From assembly GCF_013348805.1 (NCBI RefSeq), contig NZ_CP054690.1, positions 1,054,001-1,118,000 of the forward strand: DNA of 64,000 nucleotides, in the 5' to 3' direction. Origin of the DNA: Rhodococcus sp. W8901 (GTDB lineage: Bacteria > Actinomycetota > Actinomycetes > Mycobacteriales > Mycobacteriaceae). The notes beneath the pieces were generated by a model. That model was not told the origin of the DNA. It saw only the letters and a list, made by a program, of their open reading frames with translations, and did not search any database. The first letter of the stretch is position 1. Each line of letters begins with the position of its first letter. Positions 7,797 to 16,646 of the stretch are shown here, piece by piece. Both the position numbers and the translations under genes were made by a program.

Positions 7797-8654
7797 TTGA
7801 GAGATCTAGAGGGATCCGTCGCTGTTGTCACAGGCGGCGCCCGCGGTATAGGTGCAGCGATCGCCAAGCGGCTGGCGGCGGCCGGTGTGGATGTCGCGAT
7901 CTGGGACGCGCCTGAATGGAACGATCCGCCGCTCGGATACGCCCTCGGCGATGAGGCTGACCTGCGGGATATCGAAACGGAAGTCCGTGCGCACGGGCGC
8001 CGTGCGCATGCGATCGCCATCGACGTGCGTGACCCGGACGCCGTCGAGTCCGCGGTGGCCGAGACCGTGTCCGCGCTCGGCGGGCTCGACATACTCGTAT
8101 GTGCGGCGGGCGTGCGGAGTGCTGTACCCGTTGCCGAGATGACCGACGTGCAGTGGGAGTCGGTGGTCGATACCAATCTGCACGGTGCATATCACTGCAT
8201 CCGGTCGTCGCTCGCGCACCTCGAGTCGTCCGGTTCGGGCCGCGTGGTGATCGTGGCCGCGGAGGAAGGCAGACGCGGTGCTGCCGGACTCTCCCACTAC
8301 GCCGCAGCAGCGTGGGGGTTGATCGGGCTGGCCAAGTCGTTGGCGCTCGAGTCCGCGGAGTTCGGGCTCGCGGTCAACGTCCTCGCTCCCGGTCCCGTCG
8401 ATACGACGATGTCGCGGACCTCCGACTTCTGGGCCCTGGCGCAGGCCGGGCGTGCTGGAAACGACCCGGTGGGAGAGGTGAACGAGGAGTCCGCCCGTAG
8501 CGCCCTCGAGCTGATTCACCCCAGCAGATCCGCGTACGTGTCGATCGAATCCATCTGTGATGCGGCGATGTTTGTGATCGGGGCAACGGGGCTGGATATG
8601 ACGGGATCGGTGCTCGATGTCTCGGCCGGATTGGCCGCAACCAATACGGCGTGA
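7797..8654 (+). CDS. SDR-family protein lacking the catalytic Ser and Lys (mycofactocin-type)
   Basis: A 285-residue Rossmann-fold short-chain dehydrogenase-like protein. The cofactor motif TGGARGIG is intact, and an insert after beta strand 2 (WNDPPLGYALGDEADL) resembles that of mycofactocin-coupled SDRs. The active site is damaged: at the YxxxK position it reads YAAAA (Tyr168 kept, Lys172 is Ala), the serine 13 residues earlier is Ala155, and the NAG motif reads CAAG. The protein may bind cofactor without normal catalysis. TTG 7797 is preferred because GAGGG lies upstream and the protein then starts MRDLEGSV, like its siblings; ATG 7770 is the alternative. It is the first gene of the cluster. 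Confidence 0.8.
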   Translation: MRDLEGSVAVVTGGARGIGAAIAKRLAAAGVDVAIWDAPEWNDPPLGYALGDEADLRDIETEVRAHGRRAHAIAIDVRDPDAVESAVAETVSALGGLDILVCAAGVRSAVPVAEMTDVQWESVVDTNLHGAYHCIRSSLAHLESSGSGRVVIVAAEEGRRGAAGLSHYAAAAWGLIGLAKSLALESAEFGLAVNVLAPGPVDTTMSRTSDFWALAQAGRAGNDPVGEVNEESARSALELIHPSRSAYVSIESICDAAMFVIGATGLDMTGSVLDVSAGLAATNTA

Positions 8655-8663
8655 GGAGAGGTG

Positions 8664-9497
8664 ATGAGGAGCTTCGAAGGACGAGTCGTCGTCGTGACCG
8701 GTGCCGGCAAGGGCCAGGGAGGTTCCCATGCGCTGTCGTTCGCGCAGCAGGGCGCGTCGCTGGTGCTGTGTGATCTGGGACAACAGATCCCGTGCGCGTC
8801 GCCGATGTCGACTCCCGAGCAGTTGTCGGAGACGGCCCGGATGGTCGAGTCGGTCGGTGGTCAGTGCATCTCGATGCTGGCGGATACCCGTTCGAGCGCC
8901 GACATGGACAAGTTGGTCGGCGCTGCCGTCGAACGGTTCGGCAGGGTCGACGTCTTCGTCGCGAACGCCGGCCTCGCATCGTTCGGCCCGCTTCGCGACA
9001 TGTCTTATGACGTTTGGCGTGAGGTGGTCGACGTCAACCTCACCGGCGTCGCGACGAGCATTCGAGCGGTTGTGCCGCAGATGATCGAACAGGGGAGCGG
9101 GCGGATCATCGCGACGTCGTCGTCGGTCGCGCGAGAGGGCGGGCCCAACAACGCGAACTATGCCGCCTCGAAGTGGGGTGTCATCGGGTTCGTCAAATCA
9201 CTGGCGATCGAGCTGGCACCGCACAACATCACGGTCAATGCTTTCGCCCCGATGTCGGTGTCGACAGACATGTGTCACAACCAGTTGACCTATCGGCTGT
9301 TCCGGCCGGACCTCCGAGAGCCGACGACCGACGACGTGCGTGAGGTGTTCGCAGGACTCAATCCCATGGGTGTTCCGTGGCTCGAGGTGGCCGATGCGAG
9401 TGCGGCAGTGCTGTTCCTCGCCTCGGACGATGCCCGGTACGTCACCGGCAACGCCTTCGACGTCGCCGCCGGATGGAACGCATTCCACGTCGCGTAA
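8664..9497 (+). CDS. Mycofactocin-type short-chain dehydrogenase/reductase
   Basis: A 277-residue SDR with TGAGKGQGGSHAL as cofactor loop, NAG (VANAGLAS), catalytic serine in IIATSSSVA and the intact YAASK pair. After beta strand 2 it carries the extended segment CDLGQQIPCASPMSTPEQL typical of SDRs that hold NAD tightly and depend on mycofactocin for recycling. It probably oxidises a secondary alcohol to a ketone. Start ATG 8664 has GGAGAGG just upstream; it lies 9 bp after the pseudo-SDR, so the two are one operon and may form mixed oligomers. No mft biosynthesis genes lie in the window. Confidence 0.85.
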   Translation: MRSFEGRVVVVTGAGKGQGGSHALSFAQQGASLVLCDLGQQIPCASPMSTPEQLSETARMVESVGGQCISMLADTRSSADMDKLVGAAVERFGRVDVFVANAGLASFGPLRDMSYDVWREVVDVNLTGVATSIRAVVPQMIEQGSGRIIATSSSVAREGGPNNANYAASKWGVIGFVKSLAIELAPHNITVNAFAPMSVSTDMCHNQLTYRLFRPDLREPTTDDVREVFAGLNPMGVPWLEVADASAAVLFLASDDARYVTGNAFDVAAGWNAFHVA

Positions 9498-9554
9498 TCA
9501 CTTCTCGTGCTCCCCCCCGAATTCAGATCTCAGCAACAACGAAGGAGTTCTTCG

Positions 9555-10817
9555 ATGACGATCGACCCGAAGCATCTTCTGTCGGACCTCGCTCAGGGCG
9601 GACCTGCCCTGTTCTTCCCGGACCCGCCGACTGCAGTCACGTTCAACTTCGACCAGGGCATCGCCGCCGAAGAGACGTTTCCCATCGAGGACTTCAAGGA
9701 GCTGATGGGTGATGTGCTCGACCGTGACGGCGGGTTGGCGCTGGAGTACATCTCGTTCGATTATGACAAGTCCAACGACCAGATCGTCTATCTGCCCTCC
9801 TACATCGAACTGATGCTCGGCCACACCGGTCTTCGGGCGGAGCTGGCAACGTGGCTGGGCCGGACCCAGGGGATCGGCGGTCTCGGCGCGGACAACTTCA
9901 TCCTGACCTCCGGGTCGGTCCAGGCAATCGCTTTGGCGGTCAATGCATTCGTCAACCCCGGCGACGGCGTTCTCGTCGAAGCGGCAACCTTCCCGTATGC
10001 AATGCGGTTCATGCAGATGCGGGGTGCCGACATTCGAACGGTCGACATCGACCAGGACGGCCTTGTCATCGAGTCCCTGGAGGCACGTCTGGAGGAGTTC
10101 CGCCGGGACGGCGTGAAACCGAAACTGCTGTATGTGATTCCGACATTTCAGCTTCCGACATGTGTGGTGATGCCGGAGGAACGCCGTCGGCGCCTCCTCG
10201 AGATCGCCGAGAAGTGGGAACTGATCGTTCTCGAGGACTCGATCTACGCCGATCTGCGCTACGGCGGAGATCCGGTGCCCTCACTCCGAAGCATGGACAC
10301 CTCCGGTCTGGTCATCCAGTCTCACGGGTTCTCGAAGGTCCTCGCCCCTGCACTGCGTCTCGGGTGGATGTGCGCATCCGAGCAGATGATTCACGCGTTG
10401 GCCTCGGTCCGGCAGGACCTGGGCGTCAGCCAGTGGATGTGCCGGATGATGGCCGACTACCTTGCCCAGAACAAGCTCGATCCGCACATCGAGAGGGCAA
10501 ACGCCGTCTATCGCCGCAAGCGCGACATCGCGGTGCAAGCCGTGCGTGAGCATTGCGGCGGTCTGGTCGACTTCGATGTGCCTGACGGGGGCTTCTATCT
10601 GTGGTTGCGGATCGACGACTCGGTGGACTGGGATCGAGCCCAGCACGCCGCTGCGATGAGTGGCGTCTTCTGTCGACCCGGCGAGAAGTTCCTCGGAAGG
10701 GAAGCGGGGCAGGGCTATCTGCGGCTGGCGTACAGCCATGCCCCCGACCACGAGATCGAGCGCGGGATCAAGGCGCTCGGTGACGCCATCACCTCCAACG
10801 TCCGGGCCACCGCATAG
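9555..10817 (+). CDS. PLP-dependent aminotransferase, class I/II (LysN-like)
   Basis: A 420-residue fold-type I aminotransferase. The PLP lysine is Lys261 in SHGFSKVLAPALRLGWM, preceded by the aspartate motif LEDSIYADLRY, as in 2-aminoadipate and aromatic aminotransferases of the MocR/LysN group, but with no N-terminal DNA-binding domain. It swaps an amino group between an amino compound and a 2-oxo acid in the cytoplasm. ATG 9555 follows GAAGGAG by nine bases. Its place between the SDRs and the importer suggests a job in breaking down the imported compound. The real amino donor is unknown. Confidence 0.85.
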   Translation: MTIDPKHLLSDLAQGGPALFFPDPPTAVTFNFDQGIAAEETFPIEDFKELMGDVLDRDGGLALEYISFDYDKSNDQIVYLPSYIELMLGHTGLRAELATWLGRTQGIGGLGADNFILTSGSVQAIALAVNAFVNPGDGVLVEAATFPYAMRFMQMRGADIRTVDIDQDGLVIESLEARLEEFRRDGVKPKLLYVIPTFQLPTCVVMPEERRRRLLEIAEKWELIVLEDSIYADLRYGGDPVPSLRSMDTSGLVIQSHGFSKVLAPALRLGWMCASEQMIHALASVRQDLGVSQWMCRMMADYLAQNKLDPHIERANAVYRRKRDIAVQAVREHCGGLVDFDVPDGGFYLWLRIDDSVDWDRAQHAAAMSGVFCRPGEKFLGREAGQGYLRLAYSHAPDHEIERGIKALGDAITSNVRATA

Positions 10818-10886
10818 TCCGAAAACTCTGGAGCCTGCCCCGAGTTCTGCGGTGGGCACTCCATCGACCGAGTGAGAGGGATTGAC

Positions 10887-12050
10887 ATGACCGTGTCGGT
10901 AACACAGCGATCCACGCGCCGTCGCCTGTCGAGGATCATGCTCGGCGTTCTCGGGGCGGTGACGGCGACCGTCATGCTCGTCGGATGCGCCGGCGCCACC
11001 GGTGACACCGCAACCGATCCGGGTTCTGATCCGGCTGGTAGCGAGTGGTTGGCCGCCGCTCAGGATGCGGCGCAGGCCGCCACCACGGTTCCCACCGTCA
11101 TCCGAGCGGCCCAGCTCGGTCCGGTGACCCCACCTGCGACCCGCACCATCTTCTTCGTCGGGTGTGACCAATCGATACCCGGATGCGTTGCACAGGTGGC
11201 AGGGGTTCAGGAAGCGGCCGCTGCCCTCGGATTCACCGTGAAGGTGTGCGACGCGAAGGCCGACGTCGCGTCCTTCCAGAACTGTATGAGCCAGGCGGTG
11301 AACGCCAAGCCCGACGTGATCGTCAACAATGCCCGGCCCGCGGCGGATGCCGCCGAGGCGTACGCCGGGGCGCACGCCGCCGGGATTCCCGTCATCGGCC
11401 AGTTCACCTCGGAGCAGCCCGATCCCGCCAAGGGAAACACCGTCGAGGTTGGCAACGTCTGCCGTCAGGAAGGCGAAATGCTCGGCAACTTCATCGTCGC
11501 CGAAAGCGGTGGTAAGGCCGACGTCGCAGTGTTCGCCGACACCGTCTACGGGTGCAACGGGCAGCGCGCAGAGGGAATCGAGGCCGCCCTCGACAAGTGC
11601 GACTCGTGCAAGACCACGATCAAGCGATTCTCGGCGGCCACGGCGCAAACGGACCTACCTCCCGCACTCCAGGCGGCCATCCAGTCGAATCCGAAGCTGA
11701 ACTGGATTGTAGGAACACCCGGATTCTCCGGTCTGATGGCATCGGACGCGGTTCGTCAGGCGGGCAAGGCCGACTCCATCTCGGTCGGAACCTTCGACGG
11801 CGACGAACCGTCACTGGCGCTGGTGCGCAAGGGTGACATCATCAAGGCCGACGTTGCCTCGGGTGTGTACGAGAACGGGTGGACTGTCGTGGACGCGGCC
11901 GTGCGTCTCGCCGCCGGTCAGTCGATCCCGGACGGGATCTCGAACCCGACCCAGCTCCTGATGACCCAGTCGAGCGTTCCCCAGAACGGAACCTACGAGG
12001 GTGCAACGGGTTTCCGAGAGCAGTTCGAGACGCTGTGGGGTGTCGCGTGA
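10887..12050 (+). CDS. Sugar-type ABC transporter substrate-binding lipoprotein
   Basis: A 387-residue periplasmic-binding protein of the RbsB-like type 1 fold. It starts with a basic region and hydrophobic stretch ending in the lipobox LVGC (cysteine about residue 34), so it should be a membrane-anchored lipoprotein. The binding domain begins near TIFFVGCDQSIPGC and continues with DVIVNNARPAADA, AGIPVIGQF and FDGDEPSLALVRKG. Eight cysteines in the mature part are unusual for the family and may form disulfides. ATG 10887 follows GAGAGGG. The ATPase and permease genes follow, so it captures the substrate of the cluster, which need not be a sugar. Confidence 0.87.
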   Translation: MTVSVTQRSTRRRLSRIMLGVLGAVTATVMLVGCAGATGDTATDPGSDPAGSEWLAAAQDAAQAATTVPTVIRAAQLGPVTPPATRTIFFVGCDQSIPGCVAQVAGVQEAAAALGFTVKVCDAKADVASFQNCMSQAVNAKPDVIVNNARPAADAAEAYAGAHAAGIPVIGQFTSEQPDPAKGNTVEVGNVCRQEGEMLGNFIVAESGGKADVAVFADTVYGCNGQRAEGIEAALDKCDSCKTTIKRFSAATAQTDLPPALQAAIQSNPKLNWIVGTPGFSGLMASDAVRQAGKADSISVGTFDGDEPSLALVRKGDIIKADVASGVYENGWTVVDAAVRLAAGQSIPDGISNPTQLLMTQSSVPQNGTYEGATGFREQFETLWGVA

Positions 12051-12084
12051 TCTCGGATGCGCCGGGTAGAGGTGAGGGTGCGTG

Positions 12085-13596
12085 ATGACGGCTCTCGAAA
12101 TGGCCGCTATCACCAAGACCTATCCGGGACAGCGCGCGCTCGACAATGTGGACTTCGCGGTCGCAGCCGGGGAGATTCATGCCCTGCTCGGCCACAACGG
12201 ATCGGGAAAGTCGACGCTCATCAAGGTGATGTCGGGATATCACCTACCGGATTCGGGAGCGGGAGGTTACTCGGTAGCCGGGAAGCCGATCAGGTTCGGC
12301 GACGTGGCCGGGATACGCAACGCGGGAATGCGGTTCATCCACCAGGACATCGGGATGGTCGAGGGCCTGACCGTCCTCGAGAATCTGAGGCTCGGTGTCG
12401 GGAACTACGACGCCCGCCGCCTCGGTCGCATCAAATGGCGCCGTGAACGTGAACTGGCGAGACGCAGCCTCGAAGAACTGGATCTGGGCCACATCGACCT
12501 CGACGCCCCGCTCTCGGATCTGACCGCCGTGGAGCGGACCGAGGTCGCGGTCGCCCGAGCCCTCGGGGACCAGAGTTCGGTGACGGTGCTCATCCTCGAC
12601 GAGGCGACGGCGGCGATGCCCTCCGAGCAGGTCGGCAACTTGTTCCGCCTGGTCCGTCGGCTCGTCGAGCGCGGCGTGGGAGTCGTCTACGTGACCCACC
12701 GGCTGGAGGAGGTCCTCGAAATCGCGGACCAGGTGACCGTCCTCCGGGACGGCAAGGTGGCCCTGCGCTCGCGGGTTGCCGACCTGACGGGAGCGGAACT
12801 GGCGCGGGTGATCGCGGGCACGGAGTTGACGCCCGTGCGAAGCCCCCGGAACGAGGGCCGGGTGCGGGGCGATACTCGTCTCGAGTTCGTCGACGTGATT
12901 GCAGGCAGGGAATTGAAGGGCGCCAGCTTCTGTGTGCGAGCCGGCGAGGTTGTCGGCATCGCGGGACTCACCGGATCCGGAGTGCACGAGGTAGTGCGAC
13001 TGCTGCAGGGCGGTGCCCGAGTGGTCTCGGGGGAGGTGAGGGTGGAAGGGCGACCCGTGGGTCGATTCGGAACCCGGCCGATGCGCGAACACGGAGTGGC
13101 AGTACTGCCCGGCGAGCGGCGCCTCAAGGCGATCTTCACGATGTCGGTGGCCGAGAACATGACGATATCGAGGCTCCGGCCGCTGTGGCGCAGGGGAATC
13201 CTCAGCCGGCGAGCGGAACGGACCGAGGTACTCGCCGGGATCGATCGCTTCGGCATCCGCCCGGGAGACCCGGACCGGCCGATCGAACTGCTCAGCGGCG
13301 GCAACGCCCAGAAGGTGTTCGTTCTCCGCTGGCTGCGCATCGATCCGCGTGTACTCGTCCTCGAAGAACCTACGCACGGTGTCGACGTCGGAGGATCAGC
13401 GGAAATACTCCGAGTCGTGTCCGAATCGGCAGCGCGGGACGGCATCGCAGTCCTGCTCTGTTCGTCGGATACCGACGACCTCGCAGCAGCGTGTGATCGC
13501 GTCCTGGTGTTCCGGGACGGGTCTGTCCAAGCAGAGCTACAGGAGGAGGAGATCACTCGTGAAAGAATCGTTGGACTCTGTTACGCCCCGTCCTGA
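12085..13596 (+). CDS. Sugar-type ABC transporter ATP-binding protein (two NBDs)
   Basis: A 503-residue RbsA-like protein with two nucleotide-binding domains. The first has a good Walker A (GHNGSGKSTL), Walker B (VLILDEATAAM) and a weak signature region (LTAVERTEVAVARAL). The second has the degenerate Walker A usual for this family (GLTGSGVHEVV), an intact LSGGNAQKV signature and EEPTHGVDVG. It powers uptake with the permease that follows. ATG 12085 directly follows an in-frame GTG; a purine-rich AGAGGTGAGGG lies upstream. Its 3' end overlaps the permease start by 38 bases, a sign of tight coupling. Confidence 0.9.
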   Translation: MTALEMAAITKTYPGQRALDNVDFAVAAGEIHALLGHNGSGKSTLIKVMSGYHLPDSGAGGYSVAGKPIRFGDVAGIRNAGMRFIHQDIGMVEGLTVLENLRLGVGNYDARRLGRIKWRRERELARRSLEELDLGHIDLDAPLSDLTAVERTEVAVARALGDQSSVTVLILDEATAAMPSEQVGNLFRLVRRLVERGVGVVYVTHRLEEVLEIADQVTVLRDGKVALRSRVADLTGAELARVIAGTELTPVRSPRNEGRVRGDTRLEFVDVIAGRELKGASFCVRAGEVVGIAGLTGSGVHEVVRLLQGGARVVSGEVRVEGRPVGRFGTRPMREHGVAVLPGERRLKAIFTMSVAENMTISRLRPLWRRGILSRRAERTEVLAGIDRFGIRPGDPDRPIELLSGGNAQKVFVLRWLRIDPRVLVLEEPTHGVDVGGSAEILRVVSESAARDGIAVLLCSSDTDDLAAACDRVLVFRDGSVQAELQEEEITRERIVGLCYAPS

Positions 13597-14590
13597 TCTC
13601 TCGGCGCGCGACATCGCCGGGACTCGTGCCAGACGCACGTCCGTGAACTCGCTCGCATCGAAATGGGCCGGCCCGGCGCTGCTGCTCGCGATGATCATCG
13701 GATTCACGATCGCCCTCCCCGGCGTATTCCTCACCAGCAGCAATCTCGTTGCGGTGGTGAACAACCAGGCGATCGCCGCGATAGTTGCGCTGGGGCTGCT
13801 GTTCCCGCTCGCTGCCGGTGTCTTCGACATCTCGATCGGAGGTGTGATCACGCTGTCGGTGATCTCCTCCGCGTCGATGTTCCAGGCGACCTCCGGCAGG
13901 ATGCCGGTGATCGCGGTCATCGTCGTCACCCTCCTGGCCGGATCGCTGGCGGGATTCGTCAACGGCCTCCTCGTGGTTCGACTCCAGATCGATCCATTCA
14001 TCGTGACTCTGGGAACCGGCTCGGTCTTCCTCGGGCTGTCCCAGCTCGTCGCGAACGGCAAAGCGGTATCGGAGAACATCCCGACCGCATTCACCGACCT
14101 CGGGCGGGGTGAGATCCTCGGGATACCCAACCCCATCGTGTGCGTCATCGTGCTGGCGGCGATCGTGTACTACGTCCTCGAACACACCCCGCTCGGGCGC
14201 ATGATCTATGCGACCGGCGCCGGTCGTGAGGCCTCGCGGTTGGCGGGGGTGCCGACGGATCAAATTCTCTACCTTGCATTCTGGGCTTCGGCATTCTGCG
14301 CAGCCCTGGCCGGACTCGTGTACACGGCCCGCATCGGCACGGGGCAGCCGGATGTCGGCGGACAGTATCTGTTGCCGTGTTACGCGGCCGCCTTCCTGGG
14401 ATCGACCATGATCAAGCCGGGACGATTCAACGTCCCAGGTCTGCTCGTCGGTCTCGCGATCATCGCAATCGGAATCAACGGACTGCAGCTGTGGGGCATC
14501 CCCTTCTGGGTCATCTCCACCTTCCAGGGCGGCGCTCTTGTCCTCGCCGTGGTCCTCACCAAGATTCGCAAGACCCCGAAGACGACCTGA
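13559..14590 (+). CDS. Sugar-type ABC transporter permease (RbsC-like)
   Basis: A 343-residue membrane protein of the BPD_transp_2 family, with about eight to ten helices. Family hallmarks are GVFDISIGGVITLS, the cytoplasmic loop YATGAGREASRLAGV and a late LPCYAAAFLGSTM. GTG 13559 is chosen because AGGAGGAGGAG at 13541-13551 gives one of the strongest ribosome sites in the window, although it lies inside the upstream ATPase gene. It should dimerise to form the channel for the substrate delivered by the cluster lipoprotein. Confidence 0.88.
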   Translation: MKESLDSVTPRPDLSARDIAGTRARRTSVNSLASKWAGPALLLAMIIGFTIALPGVFLTSSNLVAVVNNQAIAAIVALGLLFPLAAGVFDISIGGVITLSVISSASMFQATSGRMPVIAVIVVTLLAGSLAGFVNGLLVVRLQIDPFIVTLGTGSVFLGLSQLVANGKAVSENIPTAFTDLGRGEILGIPNPIVCVIVLAAIVYYVLEHTPLGRMIYATGAGREASRLAGVPTDQILYLAFWASAFCAALAGLVYTARIGTGQPDVGGQYLLPCYAAAFLGSTMIKPGRFNVPGLLVGLAIIAIGINGLQLWGIPFWVISTFQGGALVLAVVLTKIRKTPKTT

Positions 14591-14623
14591 CCGGAACGAC
14601 AGAAGGTACGAGAGGAGAACCCG

Positions 14624-15457
14624 ATGGGCAATCTGGATGGCAAGGTCGCTTTCGTCACGGGAGCCGCACGCGGGCAGGGGCGCTCACACGCGCTGGCCCT
14701 CGCGCGTGCGGGTGCAGACGTCGTCGTGTCCGACATCTGCCGCGACCTCGATTCGATCCGTTACGCACTCGCCACCGAGGATGATCTCGCCGAGACGGTC
14801 CGCCTCGTCGCAGAGGTGGGGCGGAAATGCCAGCCCTTCGCTCTCGATGTGAGGGACGGCGACGCGCTCGACGACGCGGTGTCCGAGACGGTCGACCGTT
14901 TCGGCTCACTCGACATCTGTGTCGCGAACGCGGGAATCTGTGGGCATGGAAAGTTCTGGGAGATAACCGATTCCATGTGGGATGAGATGATCGGAGTCGA
15001 TCTGACCGGAGTGTTCAAGACGCTCCGTGCCGTCACGCCCACGATGGTGGGGCAGGGACGCGGACGGATCGTAGCGACCGCCTCGATGGGCGGTCGCATG
15101 GGCAACCCGAATCTGGCCCACTACGTGGCCGCGAAGTGGGGCGTCATCGGCCTGGTCAAGACCCTGGCGCTCGAAGTGGCCGAACACGGGATCACCGTCA
15201 ACGCGGTGTGCCCGGCAACTGTCGACACGCCGATGGTGCACAACGCATCGATGTACGAGTTGTTCTGTCCAGGGCTCGATTCCCCGGACCGCAGCGACGT
15301 CGAGCCCATCTACTCACGGATGAGTCCCATGCGGACACCGTGGGTCGATCCGCAGGACGTCTCGGACGCAGTGCTCTATCTGGTCTCGGACCAGGCGCGC
15401 TACGTCACCGGGTCGACGCTCGACGTCTGTACCGGCGCAACGGCCGGGATGCCCTGA
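14624..15457 (+). CDS. Mycofactocin-coupled short-chain dehydrogenase/reductase
   Basis: A 277-residue SDR with all active-site residues: TGAARGQGRSHALALARAG, VANAG, serine in IVATASMGG and YVAAK. The segment SDICRDLDSIRYALATEDDL is a textbook mycofactocin-SDR insertion, so bound NAD is probably reoxidised through mycofactocin rather than by exchange. It is the best conserved of the three SDRs here and probably oxidises an alcohol carried in by the ABC system. The ATG follows GAGAGGAGAAC. The last base of its stop is the first base of the RidA start (TGATG at 15455-15459). Confidence 0.88.
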   Translation: MGNLDGKVAFVTGAARGQGRSHALALARAGADVVVSDICRDLDSIRYALATEDDLAETVRLVAEVGRKCQPFALDVRDGDALDDAVSETVDRFGSLDICVANAGICGHGKFWEITDSMWDEMIGVDLTGVFKTLRAVTPTMVGQGRGRIVATASMGGRMGNPNLAHYVAAKWGVIGLVKTLALEVAEHGITVNAVCPATVDTPMVHNASMYELFCPGLDSPDRSDVEPIYSRMSPMRTPWVDPQDVSDAVLYLVSDQARYVTGSTLDVCTGATAGMP

Positions 15458-15867
15458 TGACGCAGATCTCCGAATCGAGCGGGGTGCAACGAGGGTTCAG
15501 CCCACCGCATCTGACGTTTGCCGGGATGTCGCAGTCCGTCCGGTGTGGGGGACTCGTCCTCGTCTCCGGTCAGGTCGCACTGGGCGACGACGGAACGGTG
15601 GTCTCCGACGATCCGCGCGATCAGGCCGAACAGTGCTTCGCCAACATCGAGTCGGCCCTCAGCCTTGCCGGTGCGCGCGTCTCCGATGTCGTCAAGCTCG
15701 TCTGCTACCTCACCGACGCCTCATATTTCGGTGCCTACAGCGACGCCAGGGCGAAGTGCCTCGGTGACAATTCGCCTGCCGGTACGGCCGTCGTGGTGGC
15801 GAGTCTGCTGGATCCGGCGATGCTGATGGAGGTGGAGGCGTGGGCTGTCGTACCGCAGCCCGATTGA
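15457..15867 (+). CDS. RidA-family enamine/imine deaminase
   Basis: A 136-residue protein of the YjgF/YER057c/UK114 family. It shows the N-terminal barrel strands (GGLVLVSGQVAL), DQAEQCFANIESAL, DVVKLVCYLTD and the late EVEAWAVVP segment. Classic RidA proteins hydrolyse reactive enamines and imines released by PLP enzymes; in catabolic operons, paralogues act as dedicated deaminases. The start shares a base with the SDR stop, so it is the coupled last gene of the cluster. With the aminotransferase upstream it suggests an imine or enamine intermediate. Confidence 0.85.
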   Translation: MTQISESSGVQRGFSPPHLTFAGMSQSVRCGGLVLVSGQVALGDDGTVVSDDPRDQAEQCFANIESALSLAGARVSDVVKLVCYLTDASYFGAYSDARAKCLGDNSPAGTAVVVASLLDPAMLMEVEAWAVVPQPD

Positions 15868-15881
15868 GTGGTGACGCGGAG

Positions 15882-16646
15882 CTACTCGGCGGGGTCCAAG
15901 GATCGCCGCGCACCGTGCCACTCGGTGACGGGACGTCCCTCGACGAGGTGCTCGTCGACGAATCGCTCGACCCGGTCGGCGTGCAGTGCGGCGTACCAGG
16001 TGTTGTCGGGGTACACCACGGCGACCGGGGCCTGCGAGCACGGGAACAGGCAGCCCGTCTGGGTGACGAGGACGTCGTCGTCACCCAGACCGCGGGCCTC
16101 GAGCGCGTGGTCGAGCGCCTGCGCGGCCTCCGGACCGCCGCGGGCCGAGCACCGCGGACCCCGGCACACCAGGACGTGCCGTGCGAAGCCGGGCACCTCG
16201 TCCCAGGCAGGGGAGGTCAGGGGAGCGGTGGTGGTGCGCGCCGGGGTGGTGGGGCCCGAGATCGCGGCGTCGAGCAGGTCGGCGTAGTTCGCGTTGTCGG
16301 AGAGCGGATTCGCGACCCGCACGTCGGGAATCCGTTCCTCGGAGTGCTCGCGGGAGTGCTCGCGCAGCCAGTGCCCGATGACGCGGCGGAACCACGCGTC
16401 GATCTTGCGGTCCAGCACCGTCTGGGCGCTCACCACGACGACCTCGGTCGCGCCGGACGCGGTCGCCTCGTCGAGCGCCGTGGTGACGGATGTTCCCGAG
16501 CCGCCGAGCACCGCCGTCACGAAGACGGTGTCCGGGTGCCGGTCCTGCAGGGTGCGCAGCGCCCCGAGTACCTGGTCGCGGGGATCGGCGCCGCGATCGG
16601 TGGGCGCGGTGACGACCACCCACCGGTTCTGCGCAATCGTGTTCAT
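15882..16646 (-). CDS. Chelatase-like domain fused to thioredoxin-like [2Fe-2S] ferredoxin
   Basis: A 254-residue two-part protein. Residues about 1-110 look like a CbiX/sirohydrochlorin-chelatase fold (VVVTAPTDRGADPRDQVLGA, then VVVVSAQTVLDRKIDAWF), but the metal-binding histidines of active chelatases are not seen. Residues about 155-254 are a thioredoxin-like ferredoxin with four cysteines as CRGPRC and GCLFPC, followed by VAVVYPDNTWY. It is the last gene of the riboswitch-controlled corrinoid import operon and overlaps the ATPase gene by four bases. A role in corrinoid reduction or cobalt handling is a guess from this context. Confidence 0.75.
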   Translation of the reverse strand: MNTIAQNRWVVVTAPTDRGADPRDQVLGALRTLQDRHPDTVFVTAVLGGSGTSVTTALDEATASGATEVVVVSAQTVLDRKIDAWFRRVIGHWLREHSREHSEERIPDVRVANPLSDNANYADLLDAAISGPTTPARTTTAPLTSPAWDEVPGFARHVLVCRGPRCSARGGPEAAQALDHALEARGLGDDDVLVTQTGCLFPCSQAPVAVVYPDNTWYAALHADRVERFVDEHLVEGRPVTEWHGARRSLDPAE

